Positions 6,796-14,123 of a stretch of DNA of 28,704 nucleotides are shown here, piece by piece. Position numbers and translations under genes: made by a program. Each line of letters opens with the position of its first letter. The stretch's first letter is position 1. Where the stretch lies: positions 1-28,704 of the forward strand of contig JBFKAV010000025.1 of NCBI GenBank assembly GCA_041621405.1. The letters are read 5' to 3'. This stretch comes from JBFKAV01 sp041621405. GTDB lineage: Bacteria > Pseudomonadota > Alphaproteobacteria > Rhodobacterales > Rhodobacteraceae. The notes below the pieces were generated by a model that ran no database searches, had not been told where the DNA came from, and saw only the letters and a list, made by a program, of their open reading frames with translations.

Positions 6796-7425
6796 ATGGC
6801 CAGGAAACGCCGCGGCCTCCGTCCGGAGGAGTCCGCCCTCTGGGAACGTATCGCTGAAACCGCCCGCCCGCTGCGCCCGGCCCGGAAATCCGCCGCGAAG
6901 CCTCACCCGCAGTCCGAGACCGAGCCGCCGGAGGCGCATCCGCCGGTGCCGCGCCCGACGCCCGCTCCCCGCTTCCGCCTCGGCGAAGCGGCGCCCGGCC
7001 AGGGGCCCCGTCACCTGATCCAGCCCGGGCTTTCCGAGCGGCTCGCCGGCGAGCCGGTGCGGATGGACCGCAAGGCCTTCGGCCGGATGACCCGGGGCAA
7101 GCTGAAGCCCGAAGCCAGGATCGACCTGCACGGGATGACCCTCGCCGAGGCGCACCCGGCGCTGGTCCGTTTCGTGCTCGCCGCCCATGCGCAGGGCTGC
7201 CGCCTCGTTCTGGTGGTGACGGGAAAGGGCCGCGACCGCGACGAAGGCGGCCCGATCCCGGCCCCCCGTGGCATCCTGCGCCACCAGGTGCCGCTCTGGC
7301 TTTCCCAGCCGCCGCTCGCGGCCCTCGTCCTGCAACTGACCGAGGCGCATCGTCGCCATGGCGGCGGCGGCGCCTTCTACGTCTATCTGCGGCGTCTTCC
7401 AGGGGCTATTGCGTCACGGCCGTGA
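6796..7425 (+). CDS. Smr/MutS2-type domain protein
   Basis: A 209-residue protein. A basic, proline-rich, probably disordered N-terminal half (about residues 1–105) carries the WERIAETARPLRP motif seen in alphaproteobacterial Smr proteins. It precedes a C-terminal Smr domain: RIDLHGMTLAEAHPALVRFV at about 111–130, LVLVVTGKGRD with a TGKG in place of the usual HGxG, RGILRHQVPLWL, and the ending GGAFYVYLRR. Smr domains are nicking or RNA-cleaving endonuclease modules related to MutS2. The actual substrate of stand-alone bacterial forms is largely unknown. It begins 6 bases after mltA, so is probably co-transcribed, and it converges with the lipoprotein hydrolase 28 bases away. Confidence 0.88.
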   Translation: MARKRRGLRPEESALWERIAETARPLRPARKSAAKPHPQSETEPPEAHPPVPRPTPAPRFRLGEAAPGQGPRHLIQPGLSERLAGEPVRMDRKAFGRMTRGKLKPEARIDLHGMTLAEAHPALVRFVLAAHAQGCRLVLVVTGKGRDRDEGGPIPAPRGILRHQVPLWLSQPPLAALVLQLTEAHRRHGGGGAFYVYLRRLPGAIASRP

Positions 7426-7453
7426 CCGGCGAGAGGATGATCGCAGTTGCGTT

Positions 7454-8515
7454 CTACAAGGTCAGCACCGTGCCGGGGAACAGCCCGGCCCGTCCCGCCG
7501 GATCGGCGCCGAGCGCCGCATCGACCGCGCCGATCGCGGTGAAGAGCGCGAGCAGCGAGGGCGATTGCGCCGCTGCGAAATGCTCCAGCGCGCTGCCGCT
7601 GGCAAAGGCCGAGACGTCGAGCACGATGACGTCGAGATCGCCGACCGCCGCGAAGTTTTCCAGGTTGCCGAGCCGCGCCCGCTGCCCGGTCAGCCGCGCC
7701 GAGAGCCTGAGCGCCCGGTCGCGCCGCGAGGTGAAGATCACGAATGGTTGCGGAAGATGCCGGATCCGGAGCGCCTGGCTGCGGAACAGCTCGACGTCGA
7801 TGTCCGGCGAGAACAGCACCACAGCCTGCACCAGCCGCCGCACGCGGCCAGCGCCGCCGATCTCGATCTGCCGCAGCGCCTCCATCGACAGGAGCGAGCC
7901 CATCGAATGCGCCACCAGCGTGACGTGCCGGGCGCCGGCCGCACGGATTTCCTCCAGAAGCCGCTCGAGCCCGTCGCGCGCGAAGAGCGCACTGTCGCGG
8001 TCGTAGGCGTAGGCCAGCGGCTGCGCGGCCGACGGCCAGGAATAGTGCACCGCCACGCCGGGCACCTTCAGGTCGTGGCCGATCTGCGCGATCCGGTAGA
8101 CGCCCTCGGCGAAGGTGTTGTTGAAGCCGTGCACGTAGACCACCGCCTCGCGCCGGCCGGTGGTGCTGAGCGCCCGCGCCAGCTCGGCGCGGAAGTCTGA
8201 GGCCGCAGCGAACCGGTCCTCGCGCACCGTGACGAAGTGCCGCGCCGGGTCGGGCCGCTCGCCGCGCCCGTGGATCTCGATCTCCCCCGGTGCGTGGGCC
8301 GGCGGCACCGAGACCAGGTAGCGCCCGAACCGGACCTCGCCGCCACGGCCAGATTCGAAGCTGCCCGCCTCTTCCTTCCGGGTTGTGGCGACGAAGACCG
8401 CACGTGTCGCGCCCACCGTCTCGGCACCCGGCACGAGCGCGATCATCGCCCGCGGCGCGCAGGCGGCGAGCGCAGTGGCCGAAAGGCCAAGGACGACAAG
8501 GCGGCGGTGGGGCAT
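7454..8515 (-). CDS. Lipoprotein alpha/beta hydrolase, DUF900 family
   Basis: A 353-residue predicted serine hydrolase. The ATG at 8515 gives a lipoprotein signal: MPHRRLVVLGLSATALAAC, with the lipobox LAAC and Cys19. An alpha/beta hydrolase fold follows: VVYVHGFNNTF (oxyanion region), VHYSWPS, then the nucleophile elbow AHSMGS (Ser204). FSPDIDVELF supplies the likely acid, and a His in the last quarter (ALEHFAAAQSPSLL) is a possible catalytic His. This pattern is that of DUF900 (PF05990) proteins, whose substrates are unknown. It is the third minus-strand gene after the xylose regulator and the FG-GAP protein, 66 bases downstream of the latter. A sortase or protease role is not indicated; esterase or lipase activity is a guess from the fold. 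Confidence 0.84.
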   Translation of the reverse strand: MPHRRLVVLGLSATALAACAPRAMIALVPGAETVGATRAVFVATTRKEEAGSFESGRGGEVRFGRYLVSVPPAHAPGEIEIHGRGERPDPARHFVTVREDRFAAASDFRAELARALSTTGRREAVVYVHGFNNTFAEGVYRIAQIGHDLKVPGVAVHYSWPSAAQPLAYAYDRDSALFARDGLERLLEEIRAAGARHVTLVAHSMGSLLSMEALRQIEIGGAGRVRRLVQAVVLFSPDIDVELFRSQALRIRHLPQPFVIFTSRRDRALRLSARLTGQRARLGNLENFAAVGDLDVIVLDVSAFASGSALEHFAAAQSPSLLALFTAIGAVDAALGADPAGRAGLFPGTVLTL

Positions 8516-8530
8516 GGCGCCTCGCAAGCT

Positions 8531-8559
8531 GGACGGCACAGGTCTACACAGGGCCGTCC
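8531..8559. repeat. Inverted repeat between FG-GAP gene and DUF900 gene
   Basis: GGACGGC (8531–8537) and GCCGTCC (8553–8559) form a perfect 7-bp stem around a 15-base loop in the 66-base gap between the two minus-strand genes. No T-run follows on the minus strand. It could weakly end the FG-GAP transcript or stabilise its 3' end, or be part of the hydrolase leader. Confidence 0.3.
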
Positions 8560-8581
8560 GCGCTGACCATGCGACACCCTC

Positions 8582-10198
8582 TCACTTCAGAGCCAGACCG
8601 GCGCCATCCCGCCAGAGCTCGACCCGCCGCCCGAGCGGCAACCGCGTCCAGCTCGAGGCGGCGCCGTCAGGCCAGATCACCCGCGCCTCGGCGGCCTCTG
8701 CGGCGCCAAGCCCGAAATGCAAGGGCCCCGCCTGCCCGCCGGCATGGCCGCCACCGACGGTTACCTCGCGCGATTGCACCTCCGCGCCAACGCGCAACTC
8801 CACCCAGGCCCCGACCGCGCGCGTATTCGCGCCCGGCTGCCGCGGCTCCACCGCGACCCAGGCCCCGGTGTCTGCGGTGACGTTCTGCCAGAGCTCCATC
8901 GCCGCCCGTCGGTTCACCACGACGACGTCGAGCAGCCCGTCGGCATTGAGATCAACGAGCGCTGCCCCGCGCGAACGCTCGGTCGCGGCCACTCCCGCCT
9001 CTGACGCGCGCTCCACGAAGCTGCCGTCCGGCTGCTGCATGAGGAGGTTGTTCGGATCATGGATCGCGTTCGAGGGCATCTGGTCGACGTTGCCCTTGGC
9101 GATGAAAAGGTCGACCCGCCCGTCGTTGTCGACGTCGCCGAACTCGGCGTGCCAGCCGGTCGAGGGCCGCCCGTCGTCGCCCAGATGAGGGCGCTGGGCG
9201 TAGGTGCCCAGGCCGTAGGGCGCGTTCTCGAATCCGCCGCCCCGGTTGAACTGCAGGAGCTGGTCGCCCATCGAGGTCAGCATCACCTCGGGAAGTCCGT
9301 CGCCGGTAAGGTCGCGGCTGGCGATGCCCATGCCCCAGAGCGAGATCTTCGGCCAGCTGTCAGCCTCGCCGCGCGGCGCCAGCGGGTCAAGGCGCCACAT
9401 CTCCTCGAAGCCGCCGCGCACGTAGTAGTGCCGGTCGTTCGAGATCCTGAGCTCCGGCGTGCCTGCCCGCTGCCAGTCGGAGATCAGCATCGACAATGCG
9501 CAGTAGCCGGGCGAAAGCGCGATTGGCTCGCCGTAGCGGCGCCCCGCGGGCCGGTGCAGCTCGTTGTCGTCGCAGGCCTCGAACGGCCCGTCCGGATCGT
9601 CCCGGTCCACGTAGTTGCCGATGGCCAGCGTGGGGAACTCCCGCCCCGCCTCCCAGATTGCCGAAAAAGCCGTGCTCCAGGCCTCGCCCCCGGCGAATCC
9701 CCAGAGCTCGGAAGCGTCTTCGAAGCGGCAGGCCGGCCCGCCCTTCAGGAGGAGGTTCGCCCCGACGCGGAGCACCGCGAGATCGAGCCAGCCGTCGCTG
9801 TCGATGTCGAGCGGATAGGCCCCGGTGACGGCGGTGAGCTCCGGCGCCTCCCCCGCGCCGAATGCGATCTCGCCCCCCGGAGCGGAATGGTTCACGAAGA
9901 GCCGGGCCGGGTTCTCGCCGCCGGCGGCAAAGAGATCGGGCCGGCCGTCGCCGTTACAGTCGAAGACGGCCACGCCGCCGCCCACGAAATGCTCCCATCC
10001 GCCGCCGTAGACATGCACCACCGGCAGCGCCGCCGACCGATCCGCGAAGTGGGGCTCCGCCGCGGCCGTCTGTGCAAGGGCGACGGCAACCGCGATCCCC
10101 CATGCCCACTTCCCCGCTTGCCAAATACCCTCGGGGGGGCGCGGAGGGGCAGACGGCCCCCCCGCCTCGCCCGTGCCGGGACGTGCAAGACCGGCCAT
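8582..10198 (-). CDS. Secreted FG-GAP/VCBS repeat protein with ASPIC/UnbV C-terminal domain (CRTAC1-like)
   Basis: A 538-residue exported protein. After an unusual proline/glycine-rich leader, a hydrophobic segment WAWGIAVAVALAQTAAA (about residues 31–47) forms the signal peptide. The mature part starts EPHFADRSAALPVVHVYGG. Five Ca-binding FG-GAP-type loops are visible: DCNGDGRPD, DIDSDGWLD, DLTGDGLPE, DVDNDGRVD and DLNADGLLD, consistent with a beta-propeller. The last 90 residues (VGAWVELRVG, GGGHAGGQAGPLHFGLG, ARVIWPDGA) match the ASPIC/UnbV domain (PF07593). These proteins are extracellular and of unknown role. The ATG at 10198 overlaps the stop of xylR by one base (TGATG), so it is translationally coupled to the regulator. 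No later ATG, GTG or TTG precedes the mature domain. Confidence 0.85.
   Translation of the reverse strand: MAGLARPGTGEAGGPSAPPRPPEGIWQAGKWAWGIAVAVALAQTAAAEPHFADRSAALPVVHVYGGGWEHFVGGGVAVFDCNGDGRPDLFAAGGENPARLFVNHSAPGGEIAFGAGEAPELTAVTGAYPLDIDSDGWLDLAVLRVGANLLLKGGPACRFEDASELWGFAGGEAWSTAFSAIWEAGREFPTLAIGNYVDRDDPDGPFEACDDNELHRPAGRRYGEPIALSPGYCALSMLISDWQRAGTPELRISNDRHYYVRGGFEEMWRLDPLAPRGEADSWPKISLWGMGIASRDLTGDGLPEVMLTSMGDQLLQFNRGGGFENAPYGLGTYAQRPHLGDDGRPSTGWHAEFGDVDNDGRVDLFIAKGNVDQMPSNAIHDPNNLLMQQPDGSFVERASEAGVAATERSRGAALVDLNADGLLDVVVVNRRAAMELWQNVTADTGAWVAVEPRQPGANTRAVGAWVELRVGAEVQSREVTVGGGHAGGQAGPLHFGLGAAEAAEARVIWPDGAASSWTRLPLGRRVELWRDGAGLALK
10107..10170 (-). repeat. Rhodobacteraceae-type GC-hairpin/GGGTATTTGG intergenic element, inside a coding N-terminus
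   Basis: On the minus strand a G/C hairpin (arms 10156–10163 and 10133–10140, 8 bp, 15-base loop) is followed by CCGAGGGTATTTGGCAAG and GGGGAAG. This resembles elements I recall scattered between genes in Rhodobacteraceae, and it partly matches the one at 25701–25735. Here it lies within the translated leader of the FG-GAP gene and encodes PPRPPEGIWQAGK. Confidence 0.5.
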
Positions 10199-11472
10199 CA
10201 CGCCGCCTCCCGCGCCACCCCCAGCGCGGCCTCCGTCACCGCCGACAGCGCCAATGCCGCCGCCCCGTGCGCCCAGAGCATGTCGCCCCAGGCATGGACC
10301 TCGATCTTGGGTGGCGGCCGGTTTGCTGGCAGCGTCAGGGTCTGCATCTCGGAGAGCGTGTCGTCGGCATAAAGGTAGTCGTAGCGCATCCGCTCGCCCG
10401 ACAGGATGATGAGCCCGGGGTCGAAGAGATTCACCACGTTGGCCAGCCCCACCGCCAGATAGCGCCCGGCGCGGCGGAAGATCGACCGCGCCGCCGCGTT
10501 GCCGGCCTTGGCGTGGTCGAACAGGCTCTCGAGCAGCTCGCTCAAGGGCTGGCCCTCCTTGTGCATCAGATTGAGCGCCGTGGCCGCCTCGCGCGCAAGG
10601 GCGTAGTCGGCCACGTAGGCCTCGAGGCAGCCGCGCTGGCCGCAGCGGCAGAGCGCGCCGTCGAGCTGTACCTTGGTGTGACCGAGCTCGGTTCCGAGGC
10701 CGCGGGCGCCGCGATAGAGCCGGTGGTTCAGCACCAGCCCCATGCCGAGGCCATGCTCGATCGTCACAACCGCGAAATCCGCCAGCTCGCGACCGACGCC
10801 GAACCAGAGCTCGGCCAACGCCACCAGGTTCGCGTCGTTGTCGATCTCGACTGGCAGGCCAAGCCGCGCCTGCACCGCGCCGGCGAGGTCGACGTCGCGT
10901 TCGCGGAGCAGCGGTGACCACAGCACCCGTCTGCCCGTGCCGTCTACGAACCCGGGCACGCCAAGACCTACGGCGGAGAGCGCCTCGCGCGCCAGCCCCG
11001 CCTTCGCCGTGACTCGCGAAAGCAGCGAATCGGTGGCGGCGACGAGCACGGAAAGCCCCTGTGAGCCGGGGGCCTGCGGCACCGCCTCGCTGGCGAGCAG
11101 CCGGCCAGAGAAATCGACGATCACCGCGGTGTGCTCGCGGTCGGAGAGCTTGATTCCGGCGACTAGGTGCGCCCCGGGCTTGACCCCTAGCGCCACAGGC
11201 GGCCGGCCGCGGCTGGTGTCGCCCTCGCGCGGCGCGATCACCTCCTCGATCAGACCGGTCTCGATCAGCTCGGAGGTGATCGCGGACACCGAGGCAGGGC
11301 TCACGCCCAGCTCCTTGGCGACCTGCACTCGGGGCAGGGTGCCGGCGGCGCGAATCCGCTCGAAGACCTGCTGGCGCAGCGGCCGCGGCGATTCGTCGAA
11401 GGGTCGGATCAGCGGGCCGACGCCCCGCCGGTCTTCGCCGTTCGCCGCGGCTGCGCTGCCTTCGCGCACCAT
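10198..11472 (-). CDS. xylR: ROK-family transcriptional regulator, XylR-like repressor of the xylose operon
   Basis: A 424-residue regulator. A winged helix-turn-helix near residues 36–76 (TLPRVQVAKELGVSPASVSA, then ITSELIETGLIEE) would bind DNA. The ROK sugar-binding domain follows: VGLGVPGFVDG, IDNDANLVALAELWFG, EHGLGMGLVLNHRLYRGARG, and the zinc motif with His in GTELGHT and three Cys in CRCGQRGCLE. ROK repressors usually release DNA on binding their sugar, here presumably xylose, given the divergent xylFHGBA genes. I chose the ATG at 11472 because GGGAGG lies 8 bases upstream; the frame stays open further but its upstream part is not ROK-like. Specificity for xylose is inferred from position. 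Confidence 0.88.
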   Translation of the reverse strand: MVREGSAAAANGEDRRGVGPLIRPFDESPRPLRQQVFERIRAAGTLPRVQVAKELGVSPASVSAITSELIETGLIEEVIAPREGDTSRGRPPVALGVKPGAHLVAGIKLSDREHTAVIVDFSGRLLASEAVPQAPGSQGLSVLVAATDSLLSRVTAKAGLAREALSAVGLGVPGFVDGTGRRVLWSPLLRERDVDLAGAVQARLGLPVEIDNDANLVALAELWFGVGRELADFAVVTIEHGLGMGLVLNHRLYRGARGLGTELGHTKVQLDGALCRCGQRGCLEAYVADYALAREAATALNLMHKEGQPLSELLESLFDHAKAGNAAARSIFRRAGRYLAVGLANVVNLFDPGLIILSGERMRYDYLYADDTLSEMQTLTLPANRPPPKIEVHAWGDMLWAHGAAALALSAVTEAALGVAREAA

Positions 11473-11488
11473 TTGTTCAGCCTCCCGA

Positions 11489-11616
11489 ACTAAAAACCCC
11501 CAGAATTCCCCCTCCAGTCCCAAAAAGAGCCGCAGGATGCCGCGGCGCGGCACTGAAATGACTGAAAGACCGCACCCGATCAGCATGGGGCGGCATTTTT
11601 ATTTTGACAACTGAAA
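11489..11616 (+). promoter_or_regulatory. ACTRAAA repeats, candidate XylR operator half-sites
   Basis: ACTAAAA (11489–11495), ACTGAAA (11552–11558), ACTGAAA (11561–11567) and ACTGAAA (11610–11616) all lie on the plus strand in the xylR–xylF gap. The middle two are 9 bases apart. The last starts on the base after the -35 of the xylF promoter, in the spacer, and is preceded by ATTTTGAC, so ATTT...AAAT forms an imperfect dyad. XylR-type ROK operators contain ACTAA/TTAGT half-sites, which these resemble. Operator function is inferred. Confidence 0.35.
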
Positions 11617-11632
11617 TTATGCACGCCATCAT
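11604..11632 (+). promoter_or_regulatory. Sigma70-type promoter of the xyl operon
   Basis: A perfect -35 TTGACA (11604–11609) is followed by 17 bases and CATCAT (11627–11632, 4 of 6 to TATAAT). The predicted start is near 11639–11640, giving a leader of about 58 bases. The ribosome site AGGGAGG (11684–11690) sits 7 bases before the xylF ATG. The stretch is AT-rich for this genome. Confidence 0.6.
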
Positions 11633-11660
11633 TTTGCCCGTTACGGCGAATCCGCCGAAC

Positions 11661-11676
11661 CGGCCATGCATGGCCG
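11661..11676. repeat. Perfect 16-bp palindrome in the xylF leader
   Basis: CGGCCATGCATGGCCG reads the same on both strands. It lies about 22 bases past the predicted transcription start and 8 bases before the ribosome site. It could be a protein-binding operator or an mRNA hairpin (6-bp stem, TGCA loop) close to the Shine–Dalgarno sequence. Function is unknown. Confidence 0.5.
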
Positions 11677-11697
11677 CGCCATCAGGGAGGTTACACG

Positions 11698-12717
11698 ATG
11701 CGCAAACTCGTACTGGCTGCCGTGGTCGCCACGGCGGGTCTTTCGACCGCCAGCTTCGCCCAGACCGTCGGCGTCAGCTGGTCGAACTTCCAGGAAGAGC
11801 GCTGGAAGACCGACGAAGCCGCGATCAAGGGCGCGCTGGACGCTGCCGGCGCCACCTATGTCTCGACCGACGCACAGTCGTCCTCGGCCAAGCAGCTCGC
11901 CGACGTGGAAAGCCTGATCGCTCAGGGCGTCGATGCTCTGATCATCCTCGCCCAGGACGCCGACGCGGTTCGCCCGGCGGTGCAGGCGGCCGCGGACGAG
12001 GGGATTCCAGTCATCGCCTATGACCGCCTGATCGAGGACCCGCGTGCCTACTACCTGACCTTCGACAACGTCGAGGTCGGCCGGATGCAGGCCCGCGCCG
12101 TGCTCGAGGCGGCGCCCGAGGGCAATTACGTGATGATCAAGGGCTCGTCCGCAGACCCGAACGCCGACTTCCTGCGCGGCGGCCAGCAGGAAGTGCTGCA
12201 GGAGGCGATCGACGCGGGCAAGATCAACATTGTCGGCGAGGCTTACACCGACCAGTGGCTGCCCGCTAACGCCCAGCGCAACATGGAGCAGATCCTAACG
12301 GCGAACGACAACAAGGTCGATGCCGTGGTGGCCTCGAACGACGGCACCGCCGGCGGCGTGGTCGCGGCGCTGACCGCCCAGGGCATGCAGGGCATCCCGG
12401 TCTCCGGCCAGGACGGCGACCATGCCGCGCTGAACCGCGTGGCGCAGGGAACCCAGACCGTTTCGGTCTGGAAGGACGCGCGCGAGCTCGGCAAGGCCGC
12501 AGGCGAAATCGCCGTGGCGCTGGCCGGCGGCACCGCGCTCGACGCCATTCCGGGCACGGTGAAGTTCACCACCCCGGGCGGCAACGAGATGAACGCGACC
12601 TTCCTCGCGCCGGCGCCGATCACCAAGGACAACCTCTCGGTGGTCGTCGACGCGGGCTGGATCACGCAGGAGGCGCTCTGCCAGGGCGTGACCGCAGGGC
12701 CGCCCCCCTGCAACTGA
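11698..12717 (+). CDS. xylF: D-xylose ABC transporter, periplasmic binding protein
   Basis: A 339-residue periplasmic sugar-binding protein. The signal peptide is MRKLVLAAVVATAGLSTASFA with cleavage before QTVGVSW. The mature part follows the XylF pattern: VGVSWSNFQEERWKTDEAAI, IAQGVDALIILAQDADAV, IPVIAYDRLIEDPRAYYLTFDNVEVGR (shortened here to the key IAYDRLI and FDN elements), KGSSADPNA, TDQWLPANAQRNMEQIL, VVASNDGTAGGVV, VSGQDGD and TQTVSVWKDAREL. It captures D-xylose for the XylH/XylG importer. It is the first gene of the operon, with a strong ribosome site. A GC hairpin follows its stop, which may raise its transcript level relative to xylH. Confidence 0.95.
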   Translation: MRKLVLAAVVATAGLSTASFAQTVGVSWSNFQEERWKTDEAAIKGALDAAGATYVSTDAQSSSAKQLADVESLIAQGVDALIILAQDADAVRPAVQAAADEGIPVIAYDRLIEDPRAYYLTFDNVEVGRMQARAVLEAAPEGNYVMIKGSSADPNADFLRGGQQEVLQEAIDAGKINIVGEAYTDQWLPANAQRNMEQILTANDNKVDAVVASNDGTAGGVVAALTAQGMQGIPVSGQDGDHAALNRVAQGTQTVSVWKDARELGKAAGEIAVALAGGTALDAIPGTVKFTTPGGNEMNATFLAPAPITKDNLSVVVDAGWITQEALCQGVTAGPPPCN

Positions 12718-12739
12718 GGCTAGGCTTGGCTTGAAGATC

Positions 12740-12764
12740 GCCCCCGCGCCGACGGCGCGGGGGC
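12740..12764 (+). terminator. Strong intra-operon hairpin after xylF
   Basis: GCCCCCGCGCC (12740–12750), loop GAC, GGCGCGGGGGC (12754–12764) form a perfect 11-bp, all-GC stem, 22 bases after the xylF stop. No T-run follows (ACTCTCGAAG), so complete intrinsic termination is unlikely. A partial stop or a 3'-end stabiliser for xylF mRNA fits, as is common after binding-protein genes. Confidence 0.6.
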
Positions 12765-12827
12765 ACTCTCGAAGCGGCCGCCGAGGCCGGCCGCGCAGTT
12801 CAACCCCCGCAACGGGAGGGAGCGGGA

Positions 12828-14123
12828 ATGACCGATACAGCCCAGGCCCCTGCGCCGCCGCAGAAGCGAGGCCTTCTTGAAACCCTCGAGGTCGATACCC
12901 GCCTGCTCGGCATGATCGGAGCCTTCGTCGTGCTGTGCCTGGTGTTCAACGTGATCACCGACGGCCGCTTCCTGACCCCGCGGAACATCTTCAACCTGAC
13001 GATCCAGACGGTCAGCGTTGCGATCATGGCCACCGGCATGGTCTTCGTGATCGTCACCCGCCACATCGACCTCTCGGTCGGCTCGCTGCTTGCCACCTGC
13101 TCGGCCTTCATGGCGATGACCCAGACGGTGGTGGTGCCGCAATGGTTCGGCACCGGGCTCGAGCACTGGCTGATCACCCCGGTCGCGATCCTTGTCGGCC
13201 TTGGCGTCGGCACGGCGATCGGCGCCTTCAACGGCTGGCTGGTGGGCTACCTCACGATCCCGGCCTTCATCGTCACGCTCGGTGGGCTGCTTGTATGGCG
13301 CAACGTGGCCTGGTACCTCACCACCGGCCAGACGATCGGCCCTCTGGACCAGACGTTCCAGCTCTTTGGCGGCACCAACGGCACCTTGGGCGAGACGGCC
13401 TCGTGGATCTTCGGCATCCTCGCGTCGGCGGGGGCAGTCTGGGCGCTGTTCTCGGCCCGCCGCAACAAGATCGCGCACGAGTTTCCGGTCAAGCCGCTCT
13501 GGGCCGAGGGCGCGCTCGCCCTGATCGTGGTGGCGGCCATCCTCGGCTTCATCGGGATCCTCAACGCCTATGACGTGCCGGTGAACCGCCTGCGCCAGAT
13601 GTTCGCCGCCCGGGGCGAGACGATGCCCGAAGGCTACACCGAGGGCTACGGCATCCCGATCTCGGTGTTCCTCCTGATCGTCGTCGCGGTGGTGATGACG
13701 ATCGTGGCGCGGAAGACCCGGCTCGGCCGCTACATCTTCGCCACCGGGGGCAACCCGGACGCGGCAGAGCTTTCGGGGATCAACACCCGGCTCCTCACCG
13801 TCAAGGTCTTCGCGATCATGGGCTTTCTGGCCGGCCTCTCGGCGGTGGTGGCCTCCTCGCGCCTGACCTTCCATTCCAACGACATCGGCACCCTCGACGA
13901 ACTCCGCGTGATCGCCGCCGCGGTGATCGGCGGCACCGCGCTTTCGGGCGGGATCGGCACGATCTACGGCGCCATCCTCGGCGCGCTCATAATGCAGTCG
14001 CTGCAATCGGGCATGGCCATGGTGGGGGTCGACGCGCCCTTCCAGAACATCGTCGTCGGCATCGTGCTGGTGGCGGCGGTCTGGATCGACATCGTCTATC
14101 GCAAGCGCATCGGAGTGAAGTGA
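12828..14123 (+). CDS. xylH: D-xylose ABC transporter, permease
   Basis: A 431-residue inner-membrane permease of the XylH/RbsC family. It has many hydrophobic segments, for example LLGMIGAFVVLCLVFNVITD near the start, VSVAIMATGMVFVIVTRHID, and PVAILVGLGVGTAIGAFNGW with the conserved GAFNGWLV. The loop ATGGNPDAAELSGIN and the motif VIGGTALSGGIGTIYGAILG near the C-terminus are hallmark features of this permease group. The length and the long middle insertion between helices match xylose permeases rather than the shorter ribose ones. It has a purine-rich ribosome site and its stop overlaps the xylG ATG by one base. It forms the pore of the xylose importer. Confidence 0.94.
   Translation: MTDTAQAPAPPQKRGLLETLEVDTRLLGMIGAFVVLCLVFNVITDGRFLTPRNIFNLTIQTVSVAIMATGMVFVIVTRHIDLSVGSLLATCSAFMAMTQTVVVPQWFGTGLEHWLITPVAILVGLGVGTAIGAFNGWLVGYLTIPAFIVTLGGLLVWRNVAWYLTTGQTIGPLDQTFQLFGGTNGTLGETASWIFGILASAGAVWALFSARRNKIAHEFPVKPLWAEGALALIVVAAILGFIGILNAYDVPVNRLRQMFAARGETMPEGYTEGYGIPISVFLLIVVAVVMTIVARKTRLGRYIFATGGNPDAAELSGINTRLLTVKVFAIMGFLAGLSAVVASSRLTFHSNDIGTLDELRVIAAAVIGGTALSGGIGTIYGAILGALIMQSLQSGMAMVGVDAPFQNIVVGIVLVAAVWIDIVYRKRIGVK

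Noticed and set aside
6196..7359. 387-codon minus-strand open frame over mltA and smr
   Set aside because: It lies antisense to two genes with clear motifs, and its translation is Arg/Gly/Ala/His-rich without any recognisable fold. It is a typical by-product of high GC.
10199..10921. Upstream extension of the FG-GAP gene into xylR
   Set aside because: The frame stays open but is antisense-like noise within the ROK gene and on the same strand in another frame. The coupled ATG at 10198 is the sensible start.
11473..11586. Longer xylR start at 11586
   Set aside because: The added residues do not resemble ROK regulators, and the ATG at 11472 has a GGGAGG at 8 bases.
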